The notes beneath the pieces are model-generated. The model was not told the origin of the DNA. It saw only the letters and a program-made list of their open reading frames with translations, and ran no database searches. Shown here one piece after another: positions 42,497 through 50,251 of a stretch of DNA of 64,000 nucleotides. Source of the stretch: Streptomyces musisoli (GTDB taxonomy: Bacteria; Actinomycetota; Actinomycetes; Streptomycetales; Streptomycetaceae); contig NZ_JAERRH010000006.1 in NCBI RefSeq assembly GCF_016741855.1, forward strand, positions 62,001 to 126,000, given 5' to 3'. Position 1 is the stretch's first letter. Every line of letters starts with the position of its first letter. Position numbers and translations under genes: made by a program.

Positions 42497-42700
42497 TGGG
42501 GTCGGCGGAGGATGCGTCGAGGCTCGGGTGCGAGCGTCGGCGGACGATGCGTCGAGGCTCGGGTGCGAGCGTCGGCGGACGGATGTGTCGAGGCCCGGCG
42601 GGCGAGGGCGGCGGCAAAAGATGTCGAAGCCGGGCGGGCGAAGGCCGCGGACGGATACGCCGAGGTCCGGCGGGCGCGGTCAGCGGACGGGTGCGTTGAG
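42497..42700. repeat. 35-36-bp degenerate tandem repeat reaching into the phosphatase gene
   Basis: Five to six units with the core GTCGGCGGA[C]GGATGCGTCGAGG. The two units farthest from the phosphatase gene (from about 42498 and 42533) are nearly identical, and later units diverge. The last unit (TCAGCGGACGGGTGCGTTGAGG, from 42680) is the coding end and stop codon of the minus-strand phosphatase gene, so the array appears to be built from that gene's 3' terminus. Confidence 0.85.
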
Positions 42701-43285
42701 GCGGAGCAGTGAGGCCCGGCCGTCCTGAAGCCGGAGTTCGGTCAGCGCACCGTTGTGGAGGGCGGGGAAGACCTGGCGGTAGTGCGCGAGGGGGATGCCG
42801 AGGAGCCGGCACAGCACCAGGCGGAGCAGGGTGGAGTGGGCCACGACGAGGACCCGCCCGTCGGGGAGCTTGTGCGCGGCCTCCTCCAGGCAGTCGATCG
42901 CGCGGGTCGCCGCCGCGGCCGGATGCTCACCGCCGGGCAGGTGGTGAGCGACCGGGTCGGTGAGGAAGCCGGCGAGTGCCTCGGGGAACGCCTCCGCCAT
43001 CTCGGCGCGGGTGAGACCGTCGCCACGGCCGAAGTCCACCTCGTACAGGCGCTCGTCGACCCAGGGCGTGAGGCCGAGCGCGGCCGCCGCGGGCTCGGCG
43101 GTCAGCCGGGCCCGGGACAGCGGTGAGCACAGCACGGCGTCCAGGCGCTGCCCGGTGGCCCAGTCCCCCAGCTCGGCGGCCTGCCGACGGCCGAGTTCGG
43201 TGAGCGGCACGTCGGTGCGGCCCGCGTAACGGTTCTCCGCGTGCCACACGGTCTCCCCGTGGCGTACGAGGACGAAGTCGGTCAC
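42680..43285 (-). CDS. Histidine phosphatase family protein
   Basis: A 201-residue phosphatase of the phosphoglycerate-mutase branch with an intact active site: VLVRHGETVWHAENRYAGRT, SRARLTAEPAAAALG and the second His in VVAHSTLLRLVLC. The GTG start at 43285 overlaps the FGGY stop as GTGA. In this cluster it probably dephosphorylates a sugar or polyol phosphate intermediate or a toxic by-product. Confidence 0.93.
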   Translation of the reverse strand: MTDFVLVRHGETVWHAENRYAGRTDVPLTELGRRQAAELGDWATGQRLDAVLCSPLSRARLTAEPAAAALGLTPWVDERLYEVDFGRGDGLTRAEMAEAFPEALAGFLTDPVAHHLPGGEHPAAAATRAIDCLEEAAHKLPDGRVLVVAHSTLLRLVLCRLLGIPLAHYRQVFPALHNGALTELRLQDGRASLLRLNAPVR

Positions 43286-44814
43286 TGTCGGGCCTTTCCG
43301 CGCGCGTGGTCGGCCACGGCCTGGTCCAGCCAGCCGCGGCGTGCCAGCGCGTCGACGAAGTCGAGGTAGACGGGGAGCAGTCGGGCGGTGCGGGCGGGGT
43401 CGGGACGCAGTTCCTCGCGCAGCCGCACCATGGCGCCCGCGGCCGCCCCCAGCGTGGCACCCGAGGCGGTGGCGGCGAGCACCGCCATGCCGAGGGCGCT
43501 CTCGGCCTGCTCCGGCAGCCGGGCCACACGGCCGAGCACGTCGGCGCGCAGCTGCGACCAGTAGCGGTTGCGGGCGCCGCCGCCGGTGAACGTGAGCGGG
43601 CCGTCGACGGGAGCGCCGAGGTGGTCGAGGTAGTCGAGGCAGAGCCGTTCGACGAAGGCCACACCGAGCAGGCAGGCATGGAACTCCTCCGCGTCGCCGG
43701 AGGGCTCGCCGAGCACGAAGGACTCGGCCTCGGGGGCCCGGAACGGCAAGCGCTCGCCGCCCGAACCCACGAGCGGGTAGACGACGGCGGTGGAACCGGT
43801 CGCGGCGGCCCGGGCGGTCAACGCGTCGAGGTCGGCGGGGCGCGCGCCGGGGAACCGGTCGGCGAGGACGCCGGCGCCGCTGCTGGAGGCACCGCCGGGC
43901 AGCCAGGTGCCGCCGGGGCCGCGGTGGCAGTAGACGACCCCGCCGGGATCGCGGACGAGGCGGGGGCTCGCCCCCTTGAACACCAGGGTGGTGCCCAGCA
44001 CGGAGTTCCAGGCGCCGGGCGTGAGCGCCCCGGCGCCGATCTGTGCCGCGCAGCCGTCCGTCATGCCGGCGGTGACGAGGGTGCCGGCGGGGACGCCGGT
44101 CGCCTCCGCGGCGGCGGCGCACACGGTGCCGAGCACCGTCCCGGGCCGTACGACGTCGGGCAGCAGGCCTGCCGGGACGCCGAGCGCGTCGAACTCGGCC
44201 TCGGGCCAGCGCTCGTCGATCAGGTCGTACCCCGTCTTCAGGGCGTGGCTGGCGTCGCTCGCGACCTGGTGTCCGGCCAGCCGCCAGGTGATCAGGTCGG
44301 CCTGGTGCAGCAGGCGGGTGCCCGCCGGGACGCCCCGTCCGCCCGGCCCGGTCGGCCCGGTCGGCCCGGCCGGGCCGTCCAGCAGCCAGAGCAGTTTCGG
44401 CAGTGCCCAGGACGGCTGCATGGCGCGGTAGCCGAGCTTCTCCCACACCCGCGCGCCGCGCGTGTTGACGCGCTCGGCGTACGAGTCGGCCCGACGGTCG
44501 TCGTACATCAGCCCCGGGGTGAGGGGGTTGCCCGTGGCGTCGGCGAGGAGCACGGTCCCGGAGGTGGCGTCCACGGCCAGGCCGCGCACCCGGCGCGGGT
44601 CGATGCCGGTCAGGGCCTCGCGGCAGGCGGCGGCGAGCGCGGTCCACCACTGCTCGGGGTCCTGCTCGTGGCGTACGCCGTCGCGGTGGCCGGTCAGCGG
44701 ACGGGAGGCGGCGCCCAGTAGCCGGCCGGTGCCGTCCACGGCGACCGCGCGGGCGCTCTGGGTGCCGAGATCGAGTCCGAGGTGGACGGCGTCGGGAGAC
44801 AGGGCGTCAGACAT
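43282..44814 (-). CDS. FGGY-family carbohydrate kinase (second)
   Basis: A 510-residue sugar/polyol kinase. HLGLDLGTQSARAVAVDGTG is the N-terminal ATPase (phosphate 1) motif, TAGMTDGCAAQIGAGALTPG is in the middle, and GPLTFTGGGARNRYWSQLRA is the FGGY signature region. The ATG overlaps the end of the first kinase gene by 8 bp. Two different FGGY kinases side by side suggest either two substrates or a two-step scheme. The exact sugar (xylulose, ribulose, erythritol or other) cannot be read from sequence. Confidence 0.93.
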   Translation of the reverse strand: MSDALSPDAVHLGLDLGTQSARAVAVDGTGRLLGAASRPLTGHRDGVRHEQDPEQWWTALAAACREALTGIDPRRVRGLAVDATSGTVLLADATGNPLTPGLMYDDRRADSYAERVNTRGARVWEKLGYRAMQPSWALPKLLWLLDGPAGPTGPTGPGGRGVPAGTRLLHQADLITWRLAGHQVASDASHALKTGYDLIDERWPEAEFDALGVPAGLLPDVVRPGTVLGTVCAAAAEATGVPAGTLVTAGMTDGCAAQIGAGALTPGAWNSVLGTTLVFKGASPRLVRDPGGVVYCHRGPGGTWLPGGASSSGAGVLADRFPGARPADLDALTARAAATGSTAVVYPLVGSGGERLPFRAPEAESFVLGEPSGDAEEFHACLLGVAFVERLCLDYLDHLGAPVDGPLTFTGGGARNRYWSQLRADVLGRVARLPEQAESALGMAVLAATASGATLGAAAGAMVRLREELRPDPARTARLLPVYLDFVDALARRGWLDQAVADHARGKARQ

Positions 44815-46495
44815 GCGGGGCCTCCGTGGTGCCGGCGGGAGACTCGGCCGGTACGGCGGGGGCGGCGCCCGGCCGCGCCGCGGGGGCGGGTGCGGGTGCG
44901 GGTCCGGCCGCGGGTGCGGGGGCCTGTGCGGGTCCGGCCGTAGGTGCGGGTCCGGGTCCGGCCGTAGGTGCGGGTCCGGGTCCGGCCGTAGGTGCCGGTG
45001 CGGGTCCGGCCGTGGGTGCCGGTGCCCAGCCGAGGGAGCGGGCGGCGGCGCGCCAGGTGAGGTACGAGTCGTAGAGGCCGTCGTAGAACGCGGCCCGTTC
45101 GGCGTCCGGCTGCCAGTTCGCGCGCATCCGCACGTACTTGGCGGCGGCGCTGTGCATGCTGCTCTCCGCCCCGGTGAGGACGAGTCCGGTCAGGAACGCG
45201 CCCTTGGCACCCAGTTCCGTGTCGGCACCGCGGGCCGTCGGCACCCCGGTGACGTCCGCGATGAGTCGGCACCAGGCGTCGCTGGCGGATCCGCCGCCGC
45301 ACAGGCGCAGTTCGTGGACGTCGGTCCCGGAGGCGGCCAGGCAGTCGCGGACGACGAGGGACAGGCCCTCGAAGACGGCGCGGGCGACATGGGCGGGAGT
45401 GTGGTCGAGGGACAGGCCCCAGAAGGACCCGCGGGCGCGCGGGTCGAGGAACGGGGCACGTTCACCGGCGGGCGAGAGGTACGGCAGGAACGCCAGCCCG
45501 CCCGCGCCCGGTCCGGTGCCGAAGGCGAGCCTGCCGAGCTGGGCGGGGTCCGGGACGGACAGGGTGCGGCAGGCCCAGTCGAGGACCTCGGTGCCGGAGA
45601 GAGTGGGGAAGGCACGCAGGATGCGTTCGCGGCCGCGGTAGGCGATGTTGATGCCGCAGGGCTCCCCGCCGGTGTCGGGTTCGCGGGTGACGATCTCGGT
45701 GCACAGGGTGGTGCCGAGGATGGCGCACGCCTGGCCGGGGCTGACGGCTCCGGCGCCGCGGGCGGTGGCGGCGATGTCGTAGGGGGCCATGACGACGGGC
45801 AGCCCCGCGGGCAGGCCGAGTTCGGCGGCGGTGTGGTGGGTGATCTCGGCGATGCGCTCGTGCTCGCCGAGGATGCGCGGCAGCAGCGGCTCGGCCCACC
45901 GCATGGAGAAGAGGTCGAGGATCACCGGGTCGTAGGCGCCGGTGGCATGGTCGAGGAAGGGCGCGGAGGCGTCGGACTCGTCCACGGCGGTGACTCCCGT
46001 GAACTTCAGGAACAGCCAGCCGGCCGCCGTGAGCGCGCTGCGGGAGCGCCGCAGCCGCTCCGGGTCGTGCGCGGCGAGCCAGCTGAGCACCGCGTTCGGC
46101 ATGCCGCTGCACGTGAGCGAGCCGTTGCGGCGGAACGCCTGTTCCAGGACGCCGTCGGCCTGCCAGCGGGTGAGCAGGTCGCCGGCGCGCCCGTCGGACC
46201 ACAGGACCGCCGGTCCGGTGGGGCGGCCGTCGCCGTCCACGAGCCAGCAGCCGTCGCCCTGGGCGGTGAAACTCACCAGCCACACCGGGTCCCGGCCGGG
46301 GCCGAGCCGGGACAGGGCGCTGCGCACGGTGAAGACGACCCCGTTCCACACCGCGTCCATGTCCTGCTCCGCCCATCCGGGACGGGGCCGCAGCACCTCG
46401 GTGCCGATGCGGGAGACCGCCAACTCCTGACCCTGGTCGTCGAACACGACGGATTTGATGACGGAGGTTCCGACGTCGATGGTGAGAACCGACAT
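44807..46495 (-). CDS. FGGY-family carbohydrate kinase (first) with repetitive C-terminal tail
   Basis: A 562-residue kinase with VLTIDVGTSVIKSVVFDDQG at the N-terminus, ILGTTLCTEIV in the middle and LRLCGGGSASDAWCRLIADV near the C-terminus. The catalytic core ends near residue 490 (RAAARSLGW); the remaining 70 residues are an Ala/Pro/Gly/Thr repeat (PAPTAGPG) absent from normal family members. I chose ATG 46495; a longer frame exists upstream. It is the first gene of the minus-strand sugar operon, divergent from the DeoR gene. Confidence 0.92.
   Translation of the reverse strand: MSVLTIDVGTSVIKSVVFDDQGQELAVSRIGTEVLRPRPGWAEQDMDAVWNGVVFTVRSALSRLGPGRDPVWLVSFTAQGDGCWLVDGDGRPTGPAVLWSDGRAGDLLTRWQADGVLEQAFRRNGSLTCSGMPNAVLSWLAAHDPERLRRSRSALTAAGWLFLKFTGVTAVDESDASAPFLDHATGAYDPVILDLFSMRWAEPLLPRILGEHERIAEITHHTAAELGLPAGLPVVMAPYDIAATARGAGAVSPGQACAILGTTLCTEIVTREPDTGGEPCGINIAYRGRERILRAFPTLSGTEVLDWACRTLSVPDPAQLGRLAFGTGPGAGGLAFLPYLSPAGERAPFLDPRARGSFWGLSLDHTPAHVARAVFEGLSLVVRDCLAASGTDVHELRLCGGGSASDAWCRLIADVTGVPTARGADTELGAKGAFLTGLVLTGAESSMHSAAAKYVRMRANWQPDAERAAFYDGLYDSYLTWRAAARSLGWAPAPTAGPAPAPTAGPGPAPTAGPGPAPTAGPAQAPAPAAGPAPAPAPAARPGAAPAVPAESPAGTTEAPHV
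44880..45030. repeat. Short tandem repeats encoding the kinase C-terminal tail
   Basis: Units of about 27 bp such as GGTCCGGCCGTAGGTGCG recur four or more times, encoding GPAPAPTA-like text at the end of the kinase gene. DNA near-identity between units implies recent expansion into the coding 3' end. Confidence 0.8.
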
Positions 46496-46740
46496 GACTG
46501 CAATACCTGCCCCTTCACAAAGGCCGCGCCCACGGACCGGACCGTCGGATCGAGCGGTCCAGTCACGGGCGGCTCGCGAAATCAGGGAAACGCCTGTCCG
46601 AAGGGGCGTCAATCGCTCGGGTGACTTATCCCGTGCCCGGCCCCCGGCCTCGTGTTAAGTCTCCCGCCGGACCGGGCGCACCGCCCCGCCAGGGCGCCGC
46701 TCGCACAGGCACCGGCCAGGTCGGGGCCGTGTTACGTTCA

Positions 46741-46755
46741 TGTGGGATTTTCACA
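46741..46755. promoter_or_regulatory. Inverted repeat in the DeoR/FGGY divergent region
   Basis: TGTGGGATTTTCACA (TGTG-N7-CACA) lies 69 bp before the DeoR start in an AT-richer patch of the 328-bp gap 46496-46823. It may be part of the promoter/operator for both directions. I see nothing else in the gap. Confidence 0.4.
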
Positions 46756-46823
46756 AGCCTCTTCTCGTCCCTTCCCGTCCGATGTGACGGTGAGCCGCAG
46801 GCACTCAGGAAGGAGGGGCTGCC

Positions 46824-47645
46824 ATGACCGGTGTCGACGCCCGTACGGACGCCCAGGAGGAGCGCCGGAACCGGCTGCGTGAACTCGTCACGAGCAGGGG
46901 GTTCGTGCGCACCGCCGAGCTGGCGGCCGAGTTCGCGGTGAGCGTCATGACCATCCACCGTGACCTGGACGCTCTCCAGGCCCAGGGGTGGCTGCGCAAG
47001 GTGCGCGGCGGTGCGAGCTGTCTGCCCTCGACGCAGTTCCACGGCAGCACCCGCGAGCGCCTGACGACGATGGCGCAGACCAAGCAGTCGCTGGCGCGTG
47101 CCGCCGCCGAGGAACTCGCGCCCGGACAGATCGTGATGATCGACGACTCCACCACCTGCCTGAACCTGGTCCGGCATCTGGCGGACCACACCCCCATCAC
47201 GGCGATCAGCAACTCGCTCCCGGCCATCTCGGCGCTGGCTCACGAGCCCGGCGTGGCACTGGTCGCGCTGGGCGGCACCTACTTCCCGGCCTACGACGCC
47301 TTCATGGGCGCGCACACGGCGCAGAGCGTGCAGGCGTTCCGTGCGGATGTGCTGTTCATGTCCACGACGGCGGTGACCGGAGGCCGCTGCTATCACATGT
47401 CGCCCGAGACGGTGCAGGTCAAGCAGGCGATGATGGCGGCCGCCTCGCGGCGGGTACTGATCATCGACCACACCAAGTTCGCCAACCAGGGCCTGTACGC
47501 GCTCGCTCCGCTCACCGACTTCGACCTGGTCCTCGTCGACGACGCGGCGCCGGCGGCGGAGGTACGGCGGCTGCGCGACAACGGCGTCCACGTCCGCACG
47601 GTCACCGGGGCGGCCGGCCCGCCGCGGCCGCACGGCGCCACGTGA
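46824..47645 (+). CDS. DeoR-family transcriptional regulator
   Basis: A 273-residue sugar-phosphate-responsive repressor. The HTH is RLRELVTSRGFVRTAELAAE then FAVSVMTIHRDLDALQAQG. The C-terminal DeoR sensor has VMIDDSTTCLNLVRHLAD, LVALGGTYFPAYDAFMG and VLIIDHTKFANQGLYALAPL. The ATG follows AGGAAGGAGGGG. Being divergent from the FGGY operon and upstream of the polyol permease gene, it should control both in response to a phosphorylated sugar. Confidence 0.95.
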   Translation: MTGVDARTDAQEERRNRLRELVTSRGFVRTAELAAEFAVSVMTIHRDLDALQAQGWLRKVRGGASCLPSTQFHGSTRERLTTMAQTKQSLARAAAEELAPGQIVMIDDSTTCLNLVRHLADHTPITAISNSLPAISALAHEPGVALVALGGTYFPAYDAFMGAHTAQSVQAFRADVLFMSTTAVTGGRCYHMSPETVQVKQAMMAAASRRVLIIDHTKFANQGLYALAPLTDFDLVLVDDAAPAAEVRRLRDNGVHVRTVTGAAGPPRPHGAT

Positions 47646-47888
47646 ACATCACACGGTCCTCACTCGGCGCGCCTCCCCGTACGGCGCCCCGCACAACCGT
47701 CTGACCAGGGGCTATCTGCCCGCACCCGGCCCTCCCGCACAACGCCGCGACGACGACTTAACGCCAGGGGCGACACGGCCCGCGAGGTCTTCCCTCCGAC
47801 GGATTGACCCCGCCCCGCTGCGGATTTTTCATCGGTGCCACGCCGTTCGGCACTCCGCTCTCCCCGTTTCCGCAAGAAGGTGGCCGCC

Positions 47889-49208
47889 GTGTCCGTCCCC
47901 GTGGATCCGCATTCCGTGCCCGTGACGAAATCACCCGCTTTTCTGGACCGCATCGGCATTCCGAAGGCCCTTTCCTGGGGTTTTCTCGGTGTCCTGGTCT
48001 TCATGATCGGTGACGGTGTCGAATCGGGATTCCTTTCGCCCTATCTGCTGGACGAGGGAATCTCGAAGGAACGCGTCGCGCTGCTGTTCACCGTGTACGG
48101 CGTCACGGCGAGCGTCTCCGCGTGGTTCTCGGGGGCGCTCTCCGACCTGTGGGGCCCGCGCCGCGTGATGATGCTGGGCCTCGGCATCTGGGCCGCGCTC
48201 CAGGTGGCCTTCCTCGGCCTCGCGGTCCCGGCGCACCACTACTGGCTGCTGATGGTCAGCTATGGTCTGCGCGGCTTCGGCTATCCGCTCTTCGCCTACG
48301 GCTTCCTGGTCTGGGTGACGGCGGTGACCCCGCGGCACCGGCTCGGTTCCGCCGTGGGCTGGTTCTGGTTCGCCTTCACGGGCGGGCTGCCCACCCTCGG
48401 TTCGCTGGTCGCCAGCTTCACGGTGCCGTGGGTGGGCACGTACCGCACCCTGTGGTTGGCCCTGGTCCTGGTCGTCGCGGGCGGCCTGATCGCGCTGTTC
48501 CTCGTGCGCGAGCCGACGGGCCGGAGCCGGCTGGCGCCCGCGGGTGAGCGGCCGGTGGCCACGCTGCTCGGCTCGCTGTCCATCGTCTGGCGCAGGCCGC
48601 GCATCGGCGTCGGGGCGGTGGTGCGCACCGTCAACACCGCGGCGCAGTTCGGCTTCCTGGTGTTCCTGCCGGTCTTCTTCACCGACACGCTGGGCTTCTC
48701 CCTGACCGAGTGGCTGCGCCTGCTGTCGGCGATGTTCGCCACCAACATCTTCTTCAACCTGCTCTTCGGCCTCGTCGGCGACCGCCTCGGCTGGCAGCGC
48801 ACCGTCGCCTGGTTCGGCGGGGTGGGCTGCGCGGTCACCACGCTCCTGCTCTACTACGGGACCGTGGCCTCCGGCGACGACTTCCCGCTGGCCATGGTGC
48901 TGGTGAGCCTCTTCGGTGCCACGCTCGCCGGCTATGTGCCGCTGTCCGCGCTCATGCCCTGCCTGGCGCCCGAGCACAAGGGCCAGGCGATGTCGGCGCT
49001 CAATCTCGGCGCGGGTGCCAGCACCTTCGTCGGCCCGGCCGTGGTCGCGCTCTTCCTCGGGCCGCTCGGCGTCCAGGGCGTGATGTGGATCTTCGCCGGG
49101 CTCTATCTGGCGAGCGCCGCCATGACCCTCTTCCTCACCCTGCCCGACCAGGCCGCCGCGTCCGGCGTCCGCGCGGTACCGGCACCGGCCAGGGCCGGGA
49201 GGGGATAG
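47889..49208 (+). CDS. MFS transporter, polyol (ribitol/arabinitol) permease type
   Basis: A 439-residue, 12-helix importer. The start KSPAFLDRIGIPKALSWGFL, GDGVESGFLSPYLLDEGISK and YGLRGFGYPLFAYGFLVWVT match the polyol permease group that includes RbtT and DalT of Klebsiella. The GTG at 47889 has AAGAAGG upstream. Together with two FGGY kinases and a DeoR regulator this indicates uptake and phosphorylation of a pentitol-like polyol or keto sugar, though the substrate is not proven. Confidence 0.9.
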   Translation: MSVPVDPHSVPVTKSPAFLDRIGIPKALSWGFLGVLVFMIGDGVESGFLSPYLLDEGISKERVALLFTVYGVTASVSAWFSGALSDLWGPRRVMMLGLGIWAALQVAFLGLAVPAHHYWLLMVSYGLRGFGYPLFAYGFLVWVTAVTPRHRLGSAVGWFWFAFTGGLPTLGSLVASFTVPWVGTYRTLWLALVLVVAGGLIALFLVREPTGRSRLAPAGERPVATLLGSLSIVWRRPRIGVGAVVRTVNTAAQFGFLVFLPVFFTDTLGFSLTEWLRLLSAMFATNIFFNLLFGLVGDRLGWQRTVAWFGGVGCAVTTLLLYYGTVASGDDFPLAMVLVSLFGATLAGYVPLSALMPCLAPEHKGQAMSALNLGAGASTFVGPAVVALFLGPLGVQGVMWIFAGLYLASAAMTLFLTLPDQAAASGVRAVPAPARAGRG

Positions 49209-49228
49209 CCGCCCGGAAGGGCAGCCGT

Positions 49229-49281
49229 CCGCCGACGCGCACCGCTCCGCCGCCTTCGGGTGGGGCGGTGCGCGTCGGCGG
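49229..49281 (+). terminator. Terminator of the polyol permease gene
   Basis: CCGCCGACGCGCACCGC (49229-49245) pairs perfectly with GCGGTGCGCGTCGGCGG (49265-49281), a 17-bp stem beginning 20 bp after the stop codon. Confidence 0.9.
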
Positions 49282-49507
49282 TCCCGCATGTGGTCGGTGA
49301 ACCGTGGGCCGGGTCGCCGTGGGCGGTCACGCGCGGGTGCTGTCCGGGGGCGCGGCGCACCAGCCGCTCCCGCGGCCCGAGCCGGCCATGTCACCGGCCC
49401 GGTGGTTCTCCCCGGGCCGGTGGGCGGAGCGCCGTGCGGGTGCCTTCCGGCGTGCCGGGGCGGCGGGCTGCCGCCGTCGGCCGCGCGCGCCTTCTAGCCT
49501 CGGCGGC

Positions 49508-50251
49508 ATGCTGGGGCTTCCTGCTCACGTCCGTGCCTGTCTGTTCGATCTCGACGGGGTGCTCACCCAAACCGCGAAAGTGCACGCGGCCGCCTGGAAG
49601 GAGATGTTCGACGGCTATCTCCGCGAGCGCGCGGCCCGCGAAGGGGCCGCGTTCGTGCCCTTCGACGCGGTGCACGACTACGACGAGTACGTGGACGGGC
49701 GGCCCCGCGAGGACGGGGTGCGCACGTTCCTCTCCGCCCGCGGCATCAGCCTTCCCGAGGGAGCGCCGGACGACCCGCCGGAGGCGGAGACCGTGAACGG
49801 GCTGGGCAACCGGAAGAACGTCCTGGTGCTCCAGCGGATCCGGGAAGACGGGGTGGAACCCTACGAGGGCTCGGTCCGTTTCGTGCACGCCGTACGGGCG
49901 GCCGGACTGAGCTGCGCGGTGGTGTCGTCCAGCGCGAACTGCCGGGACGTCCTGGTGGCGGCCGGGATCGAGGACCTGTTCGACGAGCGGATCGACGGCG
50001 TGGTGGCCCACGAGCGCCGGCTGCGGGGCAAGCCCGCCCCGGACACCTTCCTGGAGGCGGCCCGCGCCCTGGGGAGGGAACCGGCCGAGGCGGCCGTGTT
50101 CGAGGACGCCCTCGCCGGTGTGGCGGCGGGCCGGGCGGGACGGTTCGGCGTGGTCGTGGGGGTCGACCGGGTGGGCCAGGCGGAGCAGCTGCGGGCGCAC
50201 GGGGCCGATGTGGTGGTGCGGGACCTGGCCGAACTCCTGGAGGCCCGGTGA
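49508..50251 (+). CDS. HAD-family beta-phosphoglucomutase-like protein
   Basis: A 247-residue HAD phosphatase/phosphomutase. Motif 1 is CLFDLDGVLTQTAKVHAAAW with both catalytic Asp residues, motif 2 is VVSSSANCRDVL, and motifs 3/4 are GKPAPDTFLEAARAL and VFEDALAGVAAGRAG. Cap-domain text NGLGNRKNVLVLQRIREDGV is typical of beta-phosphoglucomutases. The stop overlaps the next GTG (GTGA); coupling to a GH65 phosphorylase fits a route from beta-glucose-1-phosphate to glucose-6-phosphate. No strong ribosome binding site before ATG 49508; the frame is open further up. Confidence 0.92.
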   Translation: MLGLPAHVRACLFDLDGVLTQTAKVHAAAWKEMFDGYLRERAAREGAAFVPFDAVHDYDEYVDGRPREDGVRTFLSARGISLPEGAPDDPPEAETVNGLGNRKNVLVLQRIREDGVEPYEGSVRFVHAVRAAGLSCAVVSSSANCRDVLVAAGIEDLFDERIDGVVAHERRLRGKPAPDTFLEAARALGREPAEAAVFEDALAGVAAGRAGRFGVVVGVDRVGQAEQLRAHGADVVVRDLAELLEAR

